From Pseudokineococcus marinus (GTDB lineage Bacteria; Actinomycetota; Actinomycetes; Actinomycetales; Quadrisphaeraceae): 46,434 bases of DNA. This document shows, in pieces, positions 22,828 through 30,847 of the stretch. The notes under the pieces were generated by a model, which saw only the letters and a list, made by a program, of their open reading frames with translations, ran no database searches and was not told where the DNA came from. A program made the position numbers and the translations under genes. Numbering within the stretch: the stretch's first letter is position 1; every line of letters starts with the position of its first letter. The stretch is from the NCBI RefSeq assembly GCF_013004605.1, contig NZ_JABEMA010000002.1, forward strand, positions 1 to 46,434, in the 5' to 3' direction.

Positions 22828-24149
22828 GCGCGAGGACGATGCGGACGATCGGTGCGCTGGCGGCCGGTGCGCTGCTGCTGAGCGGCTGCGGCGGCGGGGA
22901 CGGCGGTGACGCCGCAGGGTCCGGCGGCGACTGGACGATCCCCTCGAGCGACCCCGAGGCGTCGATCACCGTGGTCGGCCACCTCGACCCGGTGGCAGAG
23001 GACATGGACGACGTCGTGGCGGCCTTCGAGGAGGAGCACCCGAGCGTCGACGTCACCTACCAGCAGGTCCCCTTCGACGACCTCAACAGCGTGCTCGACT
23101 CGCGCATCACGTCGAAGAGCGGTGACCCGGACGTCTTCTGGGTCGACCAGCCGCGCGTGTCGGCGCTGGCCACCCGCGGCTACCTCGAGGACCTGACGGA
23201 CCAGTTCGGCGACCTGACGGACGGCCTCCAGGAGGCCACCGTGGAGAACAGCTCCTACGACGGGAAGCTCTGGAGCCTGCCCATCGCCAACTCCACGCAG
23301 GTCCTCTACTACAACAAGACGCTGCTCGAGCAGGCCGGCCTGACCCCGCCGTCGACGGACCCCGACGAGCGCATCACCTGGCAGCAGCTCAAGGAGGACG
23401 CCGCGGCGGCCAAGGCGGCGGGCGCCACGTACGGGCTCCTCTTCGGCCAGCCGAACCGCTACTACCAGCTCGAGCCGCTGCCGGTCTCGGCCGGCGGGGG
23501 CATCGGTGCCGAGGGGGAGGGCAACCTCACCCCGGCCGTGGTCGACGAGGGCTGGGTCGACGCCATGACCTACTACGGCTCCCTCTACGCGGACGGCGTC
23601 TCGCCGCGCGGCATCACCGCCGAGCAGACGGACGCGACCTTCCTCGAGGGCGGTACCGCGTACATGGTCCAGGGCAACTGGCTCGTGCCCCAGCTCGCCG
23701 ACTCCGACGTCGACTGGGGGGCCGCCCTCAACCCCGTGTGGGAGGGCGGCGAGCCGGTCACGCCCAACGGCTCCTGGTCGGTGGGGATGAACCCCTTCTC
23801 GCAGAACAAGGAGGCCGCCGCGATCTTCATGAAGTGGCTGGCCGTCGACGGCGAGAGCGGCTACGCCACCAACCGGTCCTTCTCCGAGCTGCCCGCCAAC
23901 ACGGCCGGGCTCGAGTCCTACCTCACGAGCGACGCCTTCACCGGCAGCGAGGCGGGCCAGCAGGCCGCCGAGGTCGTCGAGCTCGAGTCCACCACCACCG
24001 GCGTGGGCCGCGTCGCCACGGTGGGCTACGTGGAGTTCGAGGACATCATGGGACGGGCCTTCTCCGACATCGCCAACGGCAGCGACCCGGCCGCCGCCCT
24101 GGAGAGCGCGCAGAGCCAGCTCGAGACGGCCTGGGCGCAGTACCAGTGA
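22824..24149 (+). CDS. ABC transporter extracellular substrate-binding lipoprotein
   Basis: 441-residue secreted lipoprotein of the CUT1-type sugar-binding family. The N-terminal signal ends in a lipobox LLLSGC (Cys about residue 22), followed by a Gly/Asp-rich linker. Further on are DVFWVDQPRVSALATRGYL, NSTQVLYYNKTLLEQAGL and KEAAAIFMKWL, all typical of this family. ATG overlaps the nucleoside hydrolase stop by 4 nt. With the two permeases it forms an importer; the genomic neighbours suggest a nucleoside or ribose-containing ligand, although CUT1 systems usually take oligosaccharides. Confidence 0.92.
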   Translation: MSARTMRTIGALAAGALLLSGCGGGDGGDAAGSGGDWTIPSSDPEASITVVGHLDPVAEDMDDVVAAFEEEHPSVDVTYQQVPFDDLNSVLDSRITSKSGDPDVFWVDQPRVSALATRGYLEDLTDQFGDLTDGLQEATVENSSYDGKLWSLPIANSTQVLYYNKTLLEQAGLTPPSTDPDERITWQQLKEDAAAAKAAGATYGLLFGQPNRYYQLEPLPVSAGGGIGAEGEGNLTPAVVDEGWVDAMTYYGSLYADGVSPRGITAEQTDATFLEGGTAYMVQGNWLVPQLADSDVDWGAALNPVWEGGEPVTPNGSWSVGMNPFSQNKEAAAIFMKWLAVDGESGYATNRSFSELPANTAGLESYLTSDAFTGSEAGQQAAEVVELESTTTGVGRVATVGYVEFEDIMGRAFSDIANGSDPAAALESAQSQLETAWAQYQ

Positions 24150-24174
24150 GGACGGCGACGACGGGGCGGCTCCC

Positions 24175-25143
24175 GTGAGCGCGGAGGCCCAGGAGGGGAC
24201 GCGGCGCGCCGCGGCGCAGGGACGGTCGGGCGCCAGCCCGGCCGCTGCCCCGTCGTCGCGCCCCGGCCGGCGGCCCGGACGGGGCCGGGACCTCCGCACG
24301 GCCGTCCTCTTCCTCGGCCCCGCGCTCGCGGCCATCGTGCTGCTGCGGCTCGTGCCCTTCGCCGGGGCCGCGTGGTCGACGCTCTTCGAGCGCGTCGGCG
24401 TCGGCCTGCTCGCCGAGCAGCGCTTCGCCGGGTTCGCCAACTACCAGCAGCTGCTGAGCGACCCGCTCTTCCTGGGCACCCTGTGGCGCACCATCGCCTT
24501 CAACCTCGTCATCAACCCCGTGCAGATCGCGCTGGCCATGGCGATCTCGGTGCTGCTCGTGCAGCGGCTGCCCGGGCGCGGGCTGTGGCGGGTCTTCGTC
24601 TTCGTCCCCTGCACCGTCCCGCTCGTCGGGTCGTCCGTCGCCTGGGGGGTGGCGCTGCGCCAGGACGGCCCGGTCAACGGCGTCCTCACGGCGCTCGGGC
24701 TGGCGCCGCAGCCCTTCTTCACGTCACCCCAGCAGGCCCTGGCGAGCATCGCCCTGGTCGCCTCCTGGATCGGCATCGGCTACTGGATGCTCTTCCTCAT
24801 CGGCGGTCTCAACGACGTCAACCGCGAGCTCTACGAGGCCGCGAGCCTCGACGGGGCGGGTCGGTGGCGCACGTTCACGTCGGTGACCGTCCCGATGATG
24901 AAGCGGCCGCTGCTCTTCGTGCTCGTGGCGGACACGGTGGCCAACTTCGTGCTCTTCGTGCCCGTGCAGCTGCTCACCAACGGCGGGCCGGACCAGTCGA
25001 CGACGATGCTCATGTTCGACGCCTACCGCCGGACCTACACCTACTCGCAGCCCAACCTCGGCGCGACGGCGATCCTCATCCTGACGCTCATCATGCTGGC
25101 GATCGTCGCCGTCCAGTTCCGCCTGCTCAAGGAGGAGGACTGA
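24175..25143 (+). CDS. ABC transporter permease, MalF/UgpA type
   Basis: 322-residue inner membrane permease with six hydrophobic segments after a basic, Ala/Pro-rich cytoplasmic N-terminus of about 35 residues. The ATPase-docking loop is visible as EAASLDGAGRWRTFTSVTVP (EAA motif). It begins with GTG 25 nt after the binding protein. It partners with the permease encoded immediately downstream. No ATPase gene is present in this operon, so a shared MsmK/UgpC-type ATPase elsewhere probably drives transport, as is common in actinobacteria. Confidence 0.93.
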   Translation: MSAEAQEGTRRAAAQGRSGASPAAAPSSRPGRRPGRGRDLRTAVLFLGPALAAIVLLRLVPFAGAAWSTLFERVGVGLLAEQRFAGFANYQQLLSDPLFLGTLWRTIAFNLVINPVQIALAMAISVLLVQRLPGRGLWRVFVFVPCTVPLVGSSVAWGVALRQDGPVNGVLTALGLAPQPFFTSPQQALASIALVASWIGIGYWMLFLIGGLNDVNRELYEAASLDGAGRWRTFTSVTVPMMKRPLLFVLVADTVANFVLFVPVQLLTNGGPDQSTTMLMFDAYRRTYTYSQPNLGATAILILTLIMLAIVAVQFRLLKEED

Positions 25144-25144
25144 C

Positions 25145-26038
25145 GTGGCGGTCCACCCGTCGACGCGACCCACCGCCGCACGGGGCGACCGCCGCCCCGC
25201 GCCCCGACGCTGGGTCGGCACGGCGCTGCTCACCCTGCTGGCGGCCGTCATCGGCGTCGCCTTCCTGCTGCCCGCCGTCTGGATGCTGCTCGGCTCCCTG
25301 CGCCCGGGCAGCGAGGTCATCGGCAGCGTCAGCCCGCTGGGCTGGCGGACGCTCGTCCCCGACACCTGGACGCTCGACAACTACAGCGCCCTGTTCGGCC
25401 AGCTCGGCTTCGGGCGCAGCCTGGCCAACTCGCTGCTCGTGGCCCTGGTGTCCGTCCTGCTGGGCCTGGCGCTCTCGGTGCCGGCCGCGTACGCCCTGAC
25501 GGTGCTGCGCTTCCCCGGGCGCGAGGGCGTCTTCGCCCTCCTCGTCGTCGGGTTCATGGTGCCGTTCGAGGCCATCGCCATCCCCATGGCCCAGCTCTTC
25601 ACGCAGTGGCACCTCGACAACACCTACGTGGGCCTCATCCTCCCGGGCATCGGCAACGGGCTGGCCATCTTCAACCTGCGGCAGTTCTTCCGCGGGGTGC
25701 CGTCGTCGCTGCGCGAGGCGGCCATCGTCGACGGCGCGGGCGAGTTCCGGATCATGACGCGGCTCTACGTGCCGCTCAGCACGACGGCGCTCATCAACTC
25801 GGCGCTGCTCATCTTCCTCGGGCAGTGGTCGGCGTACCTGTGGCCGCTCCTGCTCGTCTCCGACCAGGAGAAGCAGGTGGCCGCCATCGCCATCGCCCGG
25901 ACGTTCTCGGACACCGAGTTCAACTTCGGGCAGATGTTCGGCGGAGCCCTGCTCATCTCGGTCGTGCCCGCCGTCCTCCTGCTGCTCCTGCAGCGCTACT
26001 TCGCCACCTCCATCGCCAGCAGCGGGGAGAAGGGGTGA
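25145..26038 (+). CDS. ABC transporter permease, MalG/UgpE type
   Basis: 297-residue second permease with six membrane segments and the EAA loop REAAIVDGAGEFRIMTRLYV. It starts with GTG directly after the stop of the first permease and ends overlapping the ribokinase start by 4 nt, so the stoichiometric importer genes and the kinase are translationally linked. Length and topology are typical of CUT1 importers. Confidence 0.93.
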   Translation: MAVHPSTRPTAARGDRRPAPRRWVGTALLTLLAAVIGVAFLLPAVWMLLGSLRPGSEVIGSVSPLGWRTLVPDTWTLDNYSALFGQLGFGRSLANSLLVALVSVLLGLALSVPAAYALTVLRFPGREGVFALLVVGFMVPFEAIAIPMAQLFTQWHLDNTYVGLILPGIGNGLAIFNLRQFFRGVPSSLREAAIVDGAGEFRIMTRLYVPLSTTALINSALLIFLGQWSAYLWPLLLVSDQEKQVAAIAIARTFSDTEFNFGQMFGGALLISVVPAVLLLLLQRYFATSIASSGEKG

Positions 26039-26961
26039 GCGCCGGCGCCACGGGTCCGGCCGCGGTCACGGTCGCCGTCGTGGGGTCGGTGCACCAGGAC
26101 CTGCACCTCCACGTGGGAGAGCTGCCCCGGCCGGGGGAGACCCTCATGGCCCGCGAGTGGGGCCGGGCCCCGGGCGGGAAGGGGGCCAACCAGGCCGTCG
26201 CCTGCGCGACGGCGGGTGCGGGCACGGCGATGGTCGGCGCCGTCGGGGACGACGCGGCCGCGGACGCGGTCGTGGCGGCGCTGCGGACGGCGGGCGTCGA
26301 GGTCGCCCTCGTGCAGCGCCTGGCGTCCCGGGCGACGAGCACCGCGGTCGTCACCGTCGCCGCGGACGGCACCAACAGCATCGTCGTCGCGGCCGACGCG
26401 AGCAGCGCCCTCGCCCCCCGGTCGGTGGAGGCCGCCCTGGCCGAGCTGCCGGCCGTGGCCGTGGTCCTCAGCCAGGCGGAGGTGCCGGAAGCGGTCGTGC
26501 GCGCCGCCGCTGCCGGCGCTGCCGCGGCGGGAGCCCGGACGGTGCACAACCTCGCGCCGTACCGCCCCGTCGGCGCGGCGCTGCTCGCCTGCTGCGACCC
26601 GCTCGTCGTCAACGAGGTCGAGGCCGCGTCCCTGGCGCACGACCTCGGGCTCGACGCGGACGCACCCGAGACGCTGGCCGGCCGGCTCGCGGACGCCTGC
26701 GCGTCGGTCGTCGTGACACTGGGAGCCCAGGGCGCGGTGTGGGCCCGGGGCGCCGAGGGCGGCCACGTGCCGTCGCCCGAGGTGCCGGTCGTGGACACGA
26801 GCGGGGCGGGTGACGCCTTCGTCGGCGCCCTGTGCGCATCCCTGGCTCGTGGTGACGCGCTGCCGGAGGCGTGCTCCGCCGGCGTCGCGGCGGGCGCCCG
26901 TGCCGTGCAGCACCGCGGCGCGCAGACGGCGGCCCCACCAGCCGGGGCGACACTGATCTGA
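26035..26961 (+). CDS. rbsK: Ribokinase, PfkB family
   Basis: 308-residue sugar kinase that would convert D-ribose to ribose-5-phosphate. The first PfkB signature is APGGKGANQAVACATAG; the second is VDTSGAGDAFVGALCASLAR with catalytic Asp in GAGDAF. NLAPYRPV and VVNEVEA match ribokinases, which use NxAP and xxNExE segments. GTG start overlaps the upstream permease. Following a nucleoside hydrolase, it completes a route from nucleoside through ribose to the pentose phosphate pool. The sugar specificity is inferred from context and overall similarity. Confidence 0.88.
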   Translation: MSAGATGPAAVTVAVVGSVHQDLHLHVGELPRPGETLMAREWGRAPGGKGANQAVACATAGAGTAMVGAVGDDAAADAVVAALRTAGVEVALVQRLASRATSTAVVTVAADGTNSIVVAADASSALAPRSVEAALAELPAVAVVLSQAEVPEAVVRAAAAGAAAAGARTVHNLAPYRPVGAALLACCDPLVVNEVEAASLAHDLGLDADAPETLAGRLADACASVVVTLGAQGAVWARGAEGGHVPSPEVPVVDTSGAGDAFVGALCASLARGDALPEACSAGVAAGARAVQHRGAQTAAPPAGATLI

Positions 26962-27977
26962 TGGCGATCACCCGGGCGGACGTGGCGCGGACGGCGGGCG
27001 TCTCGCCGGCCGTCGTCAGCTACGTGCTCAACAACGGCCCGCGGCCCGTCTCCGCGAGCGCCCGCGAGCGCGTCGAGGAGGCCGTGCAGCAGCTGGGCTA
27101 CCGGCCCAACCGCCTCGCGAGGGCGCTGCGCGCCAACCGGAGCCGGTCGATCGGCATGCTCATGCCCGACCACGTCAACCCGCACTTCGCCGAGCTGGCC
27201 CAGGCCGTCGAGGACGAGGCCTTCGCCCGGGACCAGGTGCTCCTCTTCGGGACGACGAGCAACGCCGCCGAGCACGAGGGCACGCACCTGAGGGCCCTCC
27301 TCGACCACCAGGTCGACGGGCTGCTGCTCATCTCCTCCCTGCAGCACCCCGACACCTCCGGCCTCGAGGGCGCGGGCATGCCGACGGTGCTCCTGGACCG
27401 TGCACCGGCGGGCTCGCGCGACAGCACCGTGGCCATCGACAACCGCGGCGCCGCCCTCACGGCCGCACGACACCTGCTCTCGCACGGGCGTGTCCGCCCG
27501 GCGGCCGTCCTCGGGCCGCGGGGCATCAGCGCCGTCGTCGAGCGGCAGGCGGGGTGGGCCGAGGCGCTGGGGGAGGCCGGGCTCGAGGAGGTCGTGCCGC
27601 CCGAGCACGAGCCCTTCTCGCGCGAGGGCGGGCACGCGGCGGCGCAGCGGCTGCTGCAGCGGCCACCTGAGCAGCGGCCCGACGCCCTCTTCGTCGCGAG
27701 CGACGCGCAGGCCATCGGGGCCGTGCGCGCCTGCCACGACCTCGGTCTGCGGGTCCCGGAGGACGTGGCGCTCGTCAGCATCGACGGGTCCTCGGCGGGC
27801 CGCTTCATGACGCCGTCCATCACCTCCGTCGTCCAGGACGTCGCCGAGATCGCCCGCGTCGCCGTCGCCACGCTGCTCGAGCGGATCGAGCACCCCGACG
27901 CCCCCGCCGTCCACGAGGTGCTCGGGGCGGAGCTGCGCCTCGGTGAGTCCTGCGGCTGCGGGCGCGACGGCGCCTGA
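26961..27977 (+). CDS. LacI-family regulator of the nucleoside/ribose operon
   Basis: 338-residue repressor with an N-terminal helix-turn-helix (TRADVARTAGVSPAVVSYVL), hinge (LGYRPNRLARALRANRS) and a PurR/RbsR-like effector domain (SIGMLMPDHVNPHFAELAQ, then VALVSIDGSSAGRFMTPSIT). Its ATG shares one base with the ribokinase stop, so it is produced as the last gene of the operon it probably controls. The double operator at 21784-21820 is the likely target. Ribose, a nucleoside or a ribose phosphate is the expected inducer, by inference. Confidence 0.93.
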   Translation: MAITRADVARTAGVSPAVVSYVLNNGPRPVSASARERVEEAVQQLGYRPNRLARALRANRSRSIGMLMPDHVNPHFAELAQAVEDEAFARDQVLLFGTTSNAAEHEGTHLRALLDHQVDGLLLISSLQHPDTSGLEGAGMPTVLLDRAPAGSRDSTVAIDNRGAALTAARHLLSHGRVRPAAVLGPRGISAVVERQAGWAEALGEAGLEEVVPPEHEPFSREGGHAAAQRLLQRPPEQRPDALFVASDAQAIGAVRACHDLGLRVPEDVALVSIDGSSAGRFMTPSITSVVQDVAEIARVAVATLLERIEHPDAPAVHEVLGAELRLGESCGCGRDGA

Positions 27978-28164
27978 GCAGGCGCGCGGGGATGGTGGGC
28001 CGGCACCCGCCCGTCGACCCACGAGGTCCCGGTCGCTCGCGCCCTTCGAAGCCGAGCAGGCACCACGCGCGACGCACGGTCGACCCGCGCCCCTCCGCAG
28101 GGTCGACGGCGTTGACGGAGAGGTGCACTTTGGGTTGACGGGGTGGACGAGGACAGGGGTGCTC

Positions 28165-28726
28165 ATGACGGACGCAGCCACGGTCCCGGACGCCCTCCCG
28201 TCCTCGACCCCGGCGCCGACCACGGGCGCCCAGCGGTCCTTCGTCGAGCAGGTGCTCCGCGAGCTCGTGCTCCGCGACCCCGACGGCGCCGCGCTCGCCC
28301 GGGTGGACGCCGCCTCGGCCGCACGGGCCGCGGTCGACCACGTGCTCGACGCGGCCGAGCGGTGGACCGACCACCTCGGGGGGTTCTACGACGTCGACGG
28401 GGTGCGGCGACTGCTGTCGCGCTCCGGTCGGCTCGTCTCCAAGCAGGCCGTGAGCAAGCGCCGGGGCCTGCTCGCGCTCACCACGGGGTCGGGGCGGGTC
28501 GTCTACCCGACCTTCCAGTTCTCCGGTGGCTCGCCGCTGCCCGGGCTGGACGCCGTGCTGCGCGAGGTCCCCGAGCCCCTGGTGTCGAGGTGGACCCAGG
28601 CGTCCTGGCTCGTGTCCCCGCAGCCGGACCTGGGCGGCACGACGCCGGTGCAGCTGCTGCGCGAGGGGGGGGGCGGACGTGGTCGTCGCCGCGGCCCGCG
28701 ACTGGGCGAGGGCGCTGGCCGCCTGA
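28165..28726 (+). pseudogene. MbcA/Xre-type antitoxin-like protein, broken at a G9 tract
   Basis: A second antitoxin-like gene of the same layout as 17630-18298: DNA-binding-like middle (VDGVRRLLSRSGRLVSKQAV, then SKRRGLLAL), FPxFQ-like strand (VVYPTFQFSG) and a toxin-binding end (WTQASWLVSPQPDLGGTTPV). After LLRE the frame runs through a G9 tract (28665-28673) into a long Arg-rich nonsense tail. With one G fewer it would end ADVVVAAARDWARALAA at a TGA at 28726, just as homologous proteins do (186 residues). No RES toxin follows. Start ATG 28165; two TTGACG boxes (28112 and 28135) lie upstream. Homopolymer sequencing error is at least as likely as real decay. Confidence 0.7.
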
Positions 28727-29139
28727 TGCCGGCGACCGCACCGCCGGCGTCGCTCGTGGGACTGCCTCGGCATGAGGCCCGGGCGCGCGGGCCCTCGGCG
28801 CGACCCTCGATGTCGTGGCGAGCGACGTCGTCGATGCGGGCGATCTCCTCGTCGGTCAGGCGCTGCGGCTGCGCTGCGAGCCGCTCCACCCATGCGCGGA
28901 CTGGCACCTCAGTGACACGGCCGGGGTGCGACCGGGTGGACGAGCGTCACGGCCGGGTGGACTCGACGTGACCGTTCGTGGGCGACCGCGACGACCGTCT
29001 AGCGTGCCCGGCTGCACGGAGGTGCACCCGCCTCTCGTGCGCCGGGTCGGACCTCCCGCCCCGCCGGCTCCCGGAGGTGCGGTCGTGCGTGTGCTGCCTC
29101 ACCTGCCCGCGGGGGAGTTCGCCGAGCTCGGACACGGCC
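28727..29139. other. Stretch without an intact gene, holding a NERD remnant
   Basis: 413 bases between the broken antitoxin-like gene and the PH-like membrane protein. The minus strand carries the C-terminal piece of a NERD protein (listed separately). A TCTAGCGT box near 28998 could be a promoter for the next gene. Short open frames on the plus strand, including one ending at 29150, show no recognisable features. Confidence 0.5.
28809..28925 (-). pseudogene. C-terminal remnant of a NERD-domain gene
   Basis: The minus strand reads VTEVPVRAWVERLAAQPQRL followed by TDEEIARIDDVARHD. This closely follows the tail of the intact NERD protein at 20626-21597 (VVVTGRRRLARWLGAQPPRL, TDDEVARVHDVARRS). 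The nuclease core is absent upstream and no stop occurs where the intact protein ends, so this is a fragment left by deletion. It lies next to the broken antitoxin-like gene. Confidence 0.6.
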
Positions 29140-29898
29140 ATGTCGTCTGACGCAGGCGGCGACCACTCCGGGCGCGGGCGGGTGACCACCGCGTGGGGCA
29201 GCGTCGGGGAGAAGGCGGGCACGCACCCGCTGCCGCTCGTGCTGGCGGGAGCGGTGCTCTTCCTGGGGATGGGTGGCGCCCTCGTCTCGATCATGACCAC
29301 CCACCCGCTCCCCGGCGTCATCGGGCTGGCCATGCTCGCCCTCGGCGTCGGCGTGCCGGTCACCCTGGTGCTGGAACGGCGCTGGAACCGCACGAGGCCC
29401 GGTCCCCAGCTGTCCACGGACCCGGAGACGGGAGCGCCGTCGACGCTCGTCGCCTGCGCCCCGTGGACCGGGGCTCAGCGCTGGATCGGCGCTCTGGTGC
29501 TGCTCGTCCCGCTCGGTGCCGCCGCGGTCGCCGCGCTCGCCTCGGGACGCGCCGCCACCGCCGTGGTGGTCGGTGCCCTCGCGGTCTTCGTCGCGCACCT
29601 GCTGGCGCCCTGGGTCGCGGCCGAGGGCGTGCACCTCAGCGCGAGCGGCATCACCGTCCGCCACTACGGGCGCCCCCGCCACGTCGCCTGGGACGACGTC
29701 CGGGACGTGGACATGACCATGTGGTTCGAGATCGAGCGGGTCCGAGGACGACGCGTGCGCTTCACCCCCCGGCAGCTGGCCGTCCGCTGGGTCCACCTCT
29801 GGGTCCACATCCGTCTCTGCCTCGTGGAACCCGACCGGAGGCTGCTCCTCGGGACGTCGGCCTCGCTGGACCCCGGCCTGTGGGGTGCCCGGTCCTGA
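29140..29898 (+). CDS. Membrane protein with a PH-like C-terminal domain, hypothetical
   Basis: 252 residues. After a short polar N-terminus come two hydrophobic pairs, about 26-70 (LPLVLAGAVLFLGMGGALVS, IGLAMLALGVGVPVTLVLE) and 115-155 (WIGALVLLVPLGAAAVAALA). The C-terminal third (LSASGITVRHYGRPRHVAWD, DVRDVDMTMWFEIERVRGRR, VRFTPRQLAVRW) looks like a bacterial PH-type domain facing the cytoplasm. ATG 29140 is chosen; the frame is open further upstream but Pro/Arg-rich. No specific function can be given. Confidence 0.7.
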   Translation: MSSDAGGDHSGRGRVTTAWGSVGEKAGTHPLPLVLAGAVLFLGMGGALVSIMTTHPLPGVIGLAMLALGVGVPVTLVLERRWNRTRPGPQLSTDPETGAPSTLVACAPWTGAQRWIGALVLLVPLGAAAVAALASGRAATAVVVGALAVFVAHLLAPWVAAEGVHLSASGITVRHYGRPRHVAWDDVRDVDMTMWFEIERVRGRRVRFTPRQLAVRWVHLWVHIRLCLVEPDRRLLLGTSASLDPGLWGARS

Positions 29899-30134
29899 CC
29901 GGGCGACGTCCGTCGTCGAGCGGGGCGCGCCCGGCCGAGGAGCTCGTCGTGCCGCGAGGACGGCGTCGACCGGGACGCGGCGACGAGCTCGACGCAGACC
30001 AGCGGTCGACCGACCGCCTCGCGCCGTCCAGGGCTCTCGACCGCAGGACCGTCGGGGCGATGCGAGCGGCTGCCGCACTCCACCCGTCCGCGTGAGCGGA
30101 CGTGGCGCCGGCCCTGTGCGGACGCGTGCTCGCC

Positions 30135-30140
30135 TACGGT
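30135..30140 (+). promoter_or_regulatory. -10 box of the lipoprotein gene
   Basis: TACGGT ends 6 nt before the GTG start at 30147, implying a leaderless mRNA; no ribosome-binding site is present. Confidence 0.45.
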
Positions 30141-30146
30141 CCTGAC

Positions 30147-30785
30147 GTGCGCACACGCCACCTCGCGACCGTGGCCGCCCTCGCCCTGGTGCTGCCGGTG
30201 GTGGCCGGGTGCAGCGACGACCCGCCGGCACCTGAGCCTGTCCGCAGCGTCGACGGCACGCCCGTGGAGCTCGACGACGCGGCGCTGGCCGGGTACGCCG
30301 CGACGGAGTACGAGGACGCGTGGCTCTGCGGGACCCTGCCCCCGGAGATCGCGGACCCGGTGCTCGCCGGAGCCGGACGGGTCGAGGCGGTCGGCTTCTT
30401 CTTCGAGGGCGACTGCCGTGTGACCCGGGCCGAGGACGACGGCACGGAGGTCGAGGTGCTCGACGTCCGCACGAGCGGGTCCACCGAGCTCGTCCCCGAC
30501 GCCGCCCGCGGGGTGCTCGACCAGCGCGTGAGGATCGACCTGTCGGGCGGCGTCGACGGGTGGGTGGTCGAGGTGCCCCCCTTCTTCGGCTCTGCTCGAG
30601 GCGTCGTGGCCCGCGCCGTCGGCCGCACCAGCGAGGGTGAGCCACGGGCGGTCGCCGTCCACCTCACGCCAGGCACGGACGGTCGTGACCTCGCGGCCGA
30701 CGCCGAGGTGCTCCTGCGCTACTACGTGCTGCGCGGGGACGTCACGGCGCCGCTCGTCGGTCAGGCGACTCCCTCTCCACGCTGA
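30147..30785 (+). CDS. Hypothetical lipoprotein
   Basis: 212-residue exported lipoprotein. The N-terminus RTRHLATVAALALVLPVVAG is a signal peptide ending in the lipobox VVAGC. The mature part starts Ser/Asp/Pro-rich and contains two further cysteines (WLCGTLP and GDCRVTR) that could form a disulfide outside the cell. No known domain recognised. GTG 30147 fits both the signal peptide and a -10 box just upstream, and there is no ribosome site, suggesting leaderless translation. It converges with the MFS gene, whose stop is 62 nt away. Confidence 0.75.
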   Translation: MRTRHLATVAALALVLPVVAGCSDDPPAPEPVRSVDGTPVELDDAALAGYAATEYEDAWLCGTLPPEIADPVLAGAGRVEAVGFFFEGDCRVTRAEDDGTEVEVLDVRTSGSTELVPDAARGVLDQRVRIDLSGGVDGWVVEVPPFFGSARGVVARAVGRTSEGEPRAVAVHLTPGTDGRDLAADAEVLLRYYVLRGDVTAPLVGQATPSPR

Positions 30786-30847
30786 CCGACTGGGCGAGCG
30801 GCGTGCTCGTCGTCGGGCAGCACCGCAGGCCGGACCGACGGACCGGC

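Noticed and set aside
29003-29150. Short upstream frame overlapping the start of the PH-like membrane protein gene
   Set aside because: A TCTAGCGT box lies near it, but the translation is Pro/Arg-rich with no recognisable features, so a leader peptide cannot be supported.
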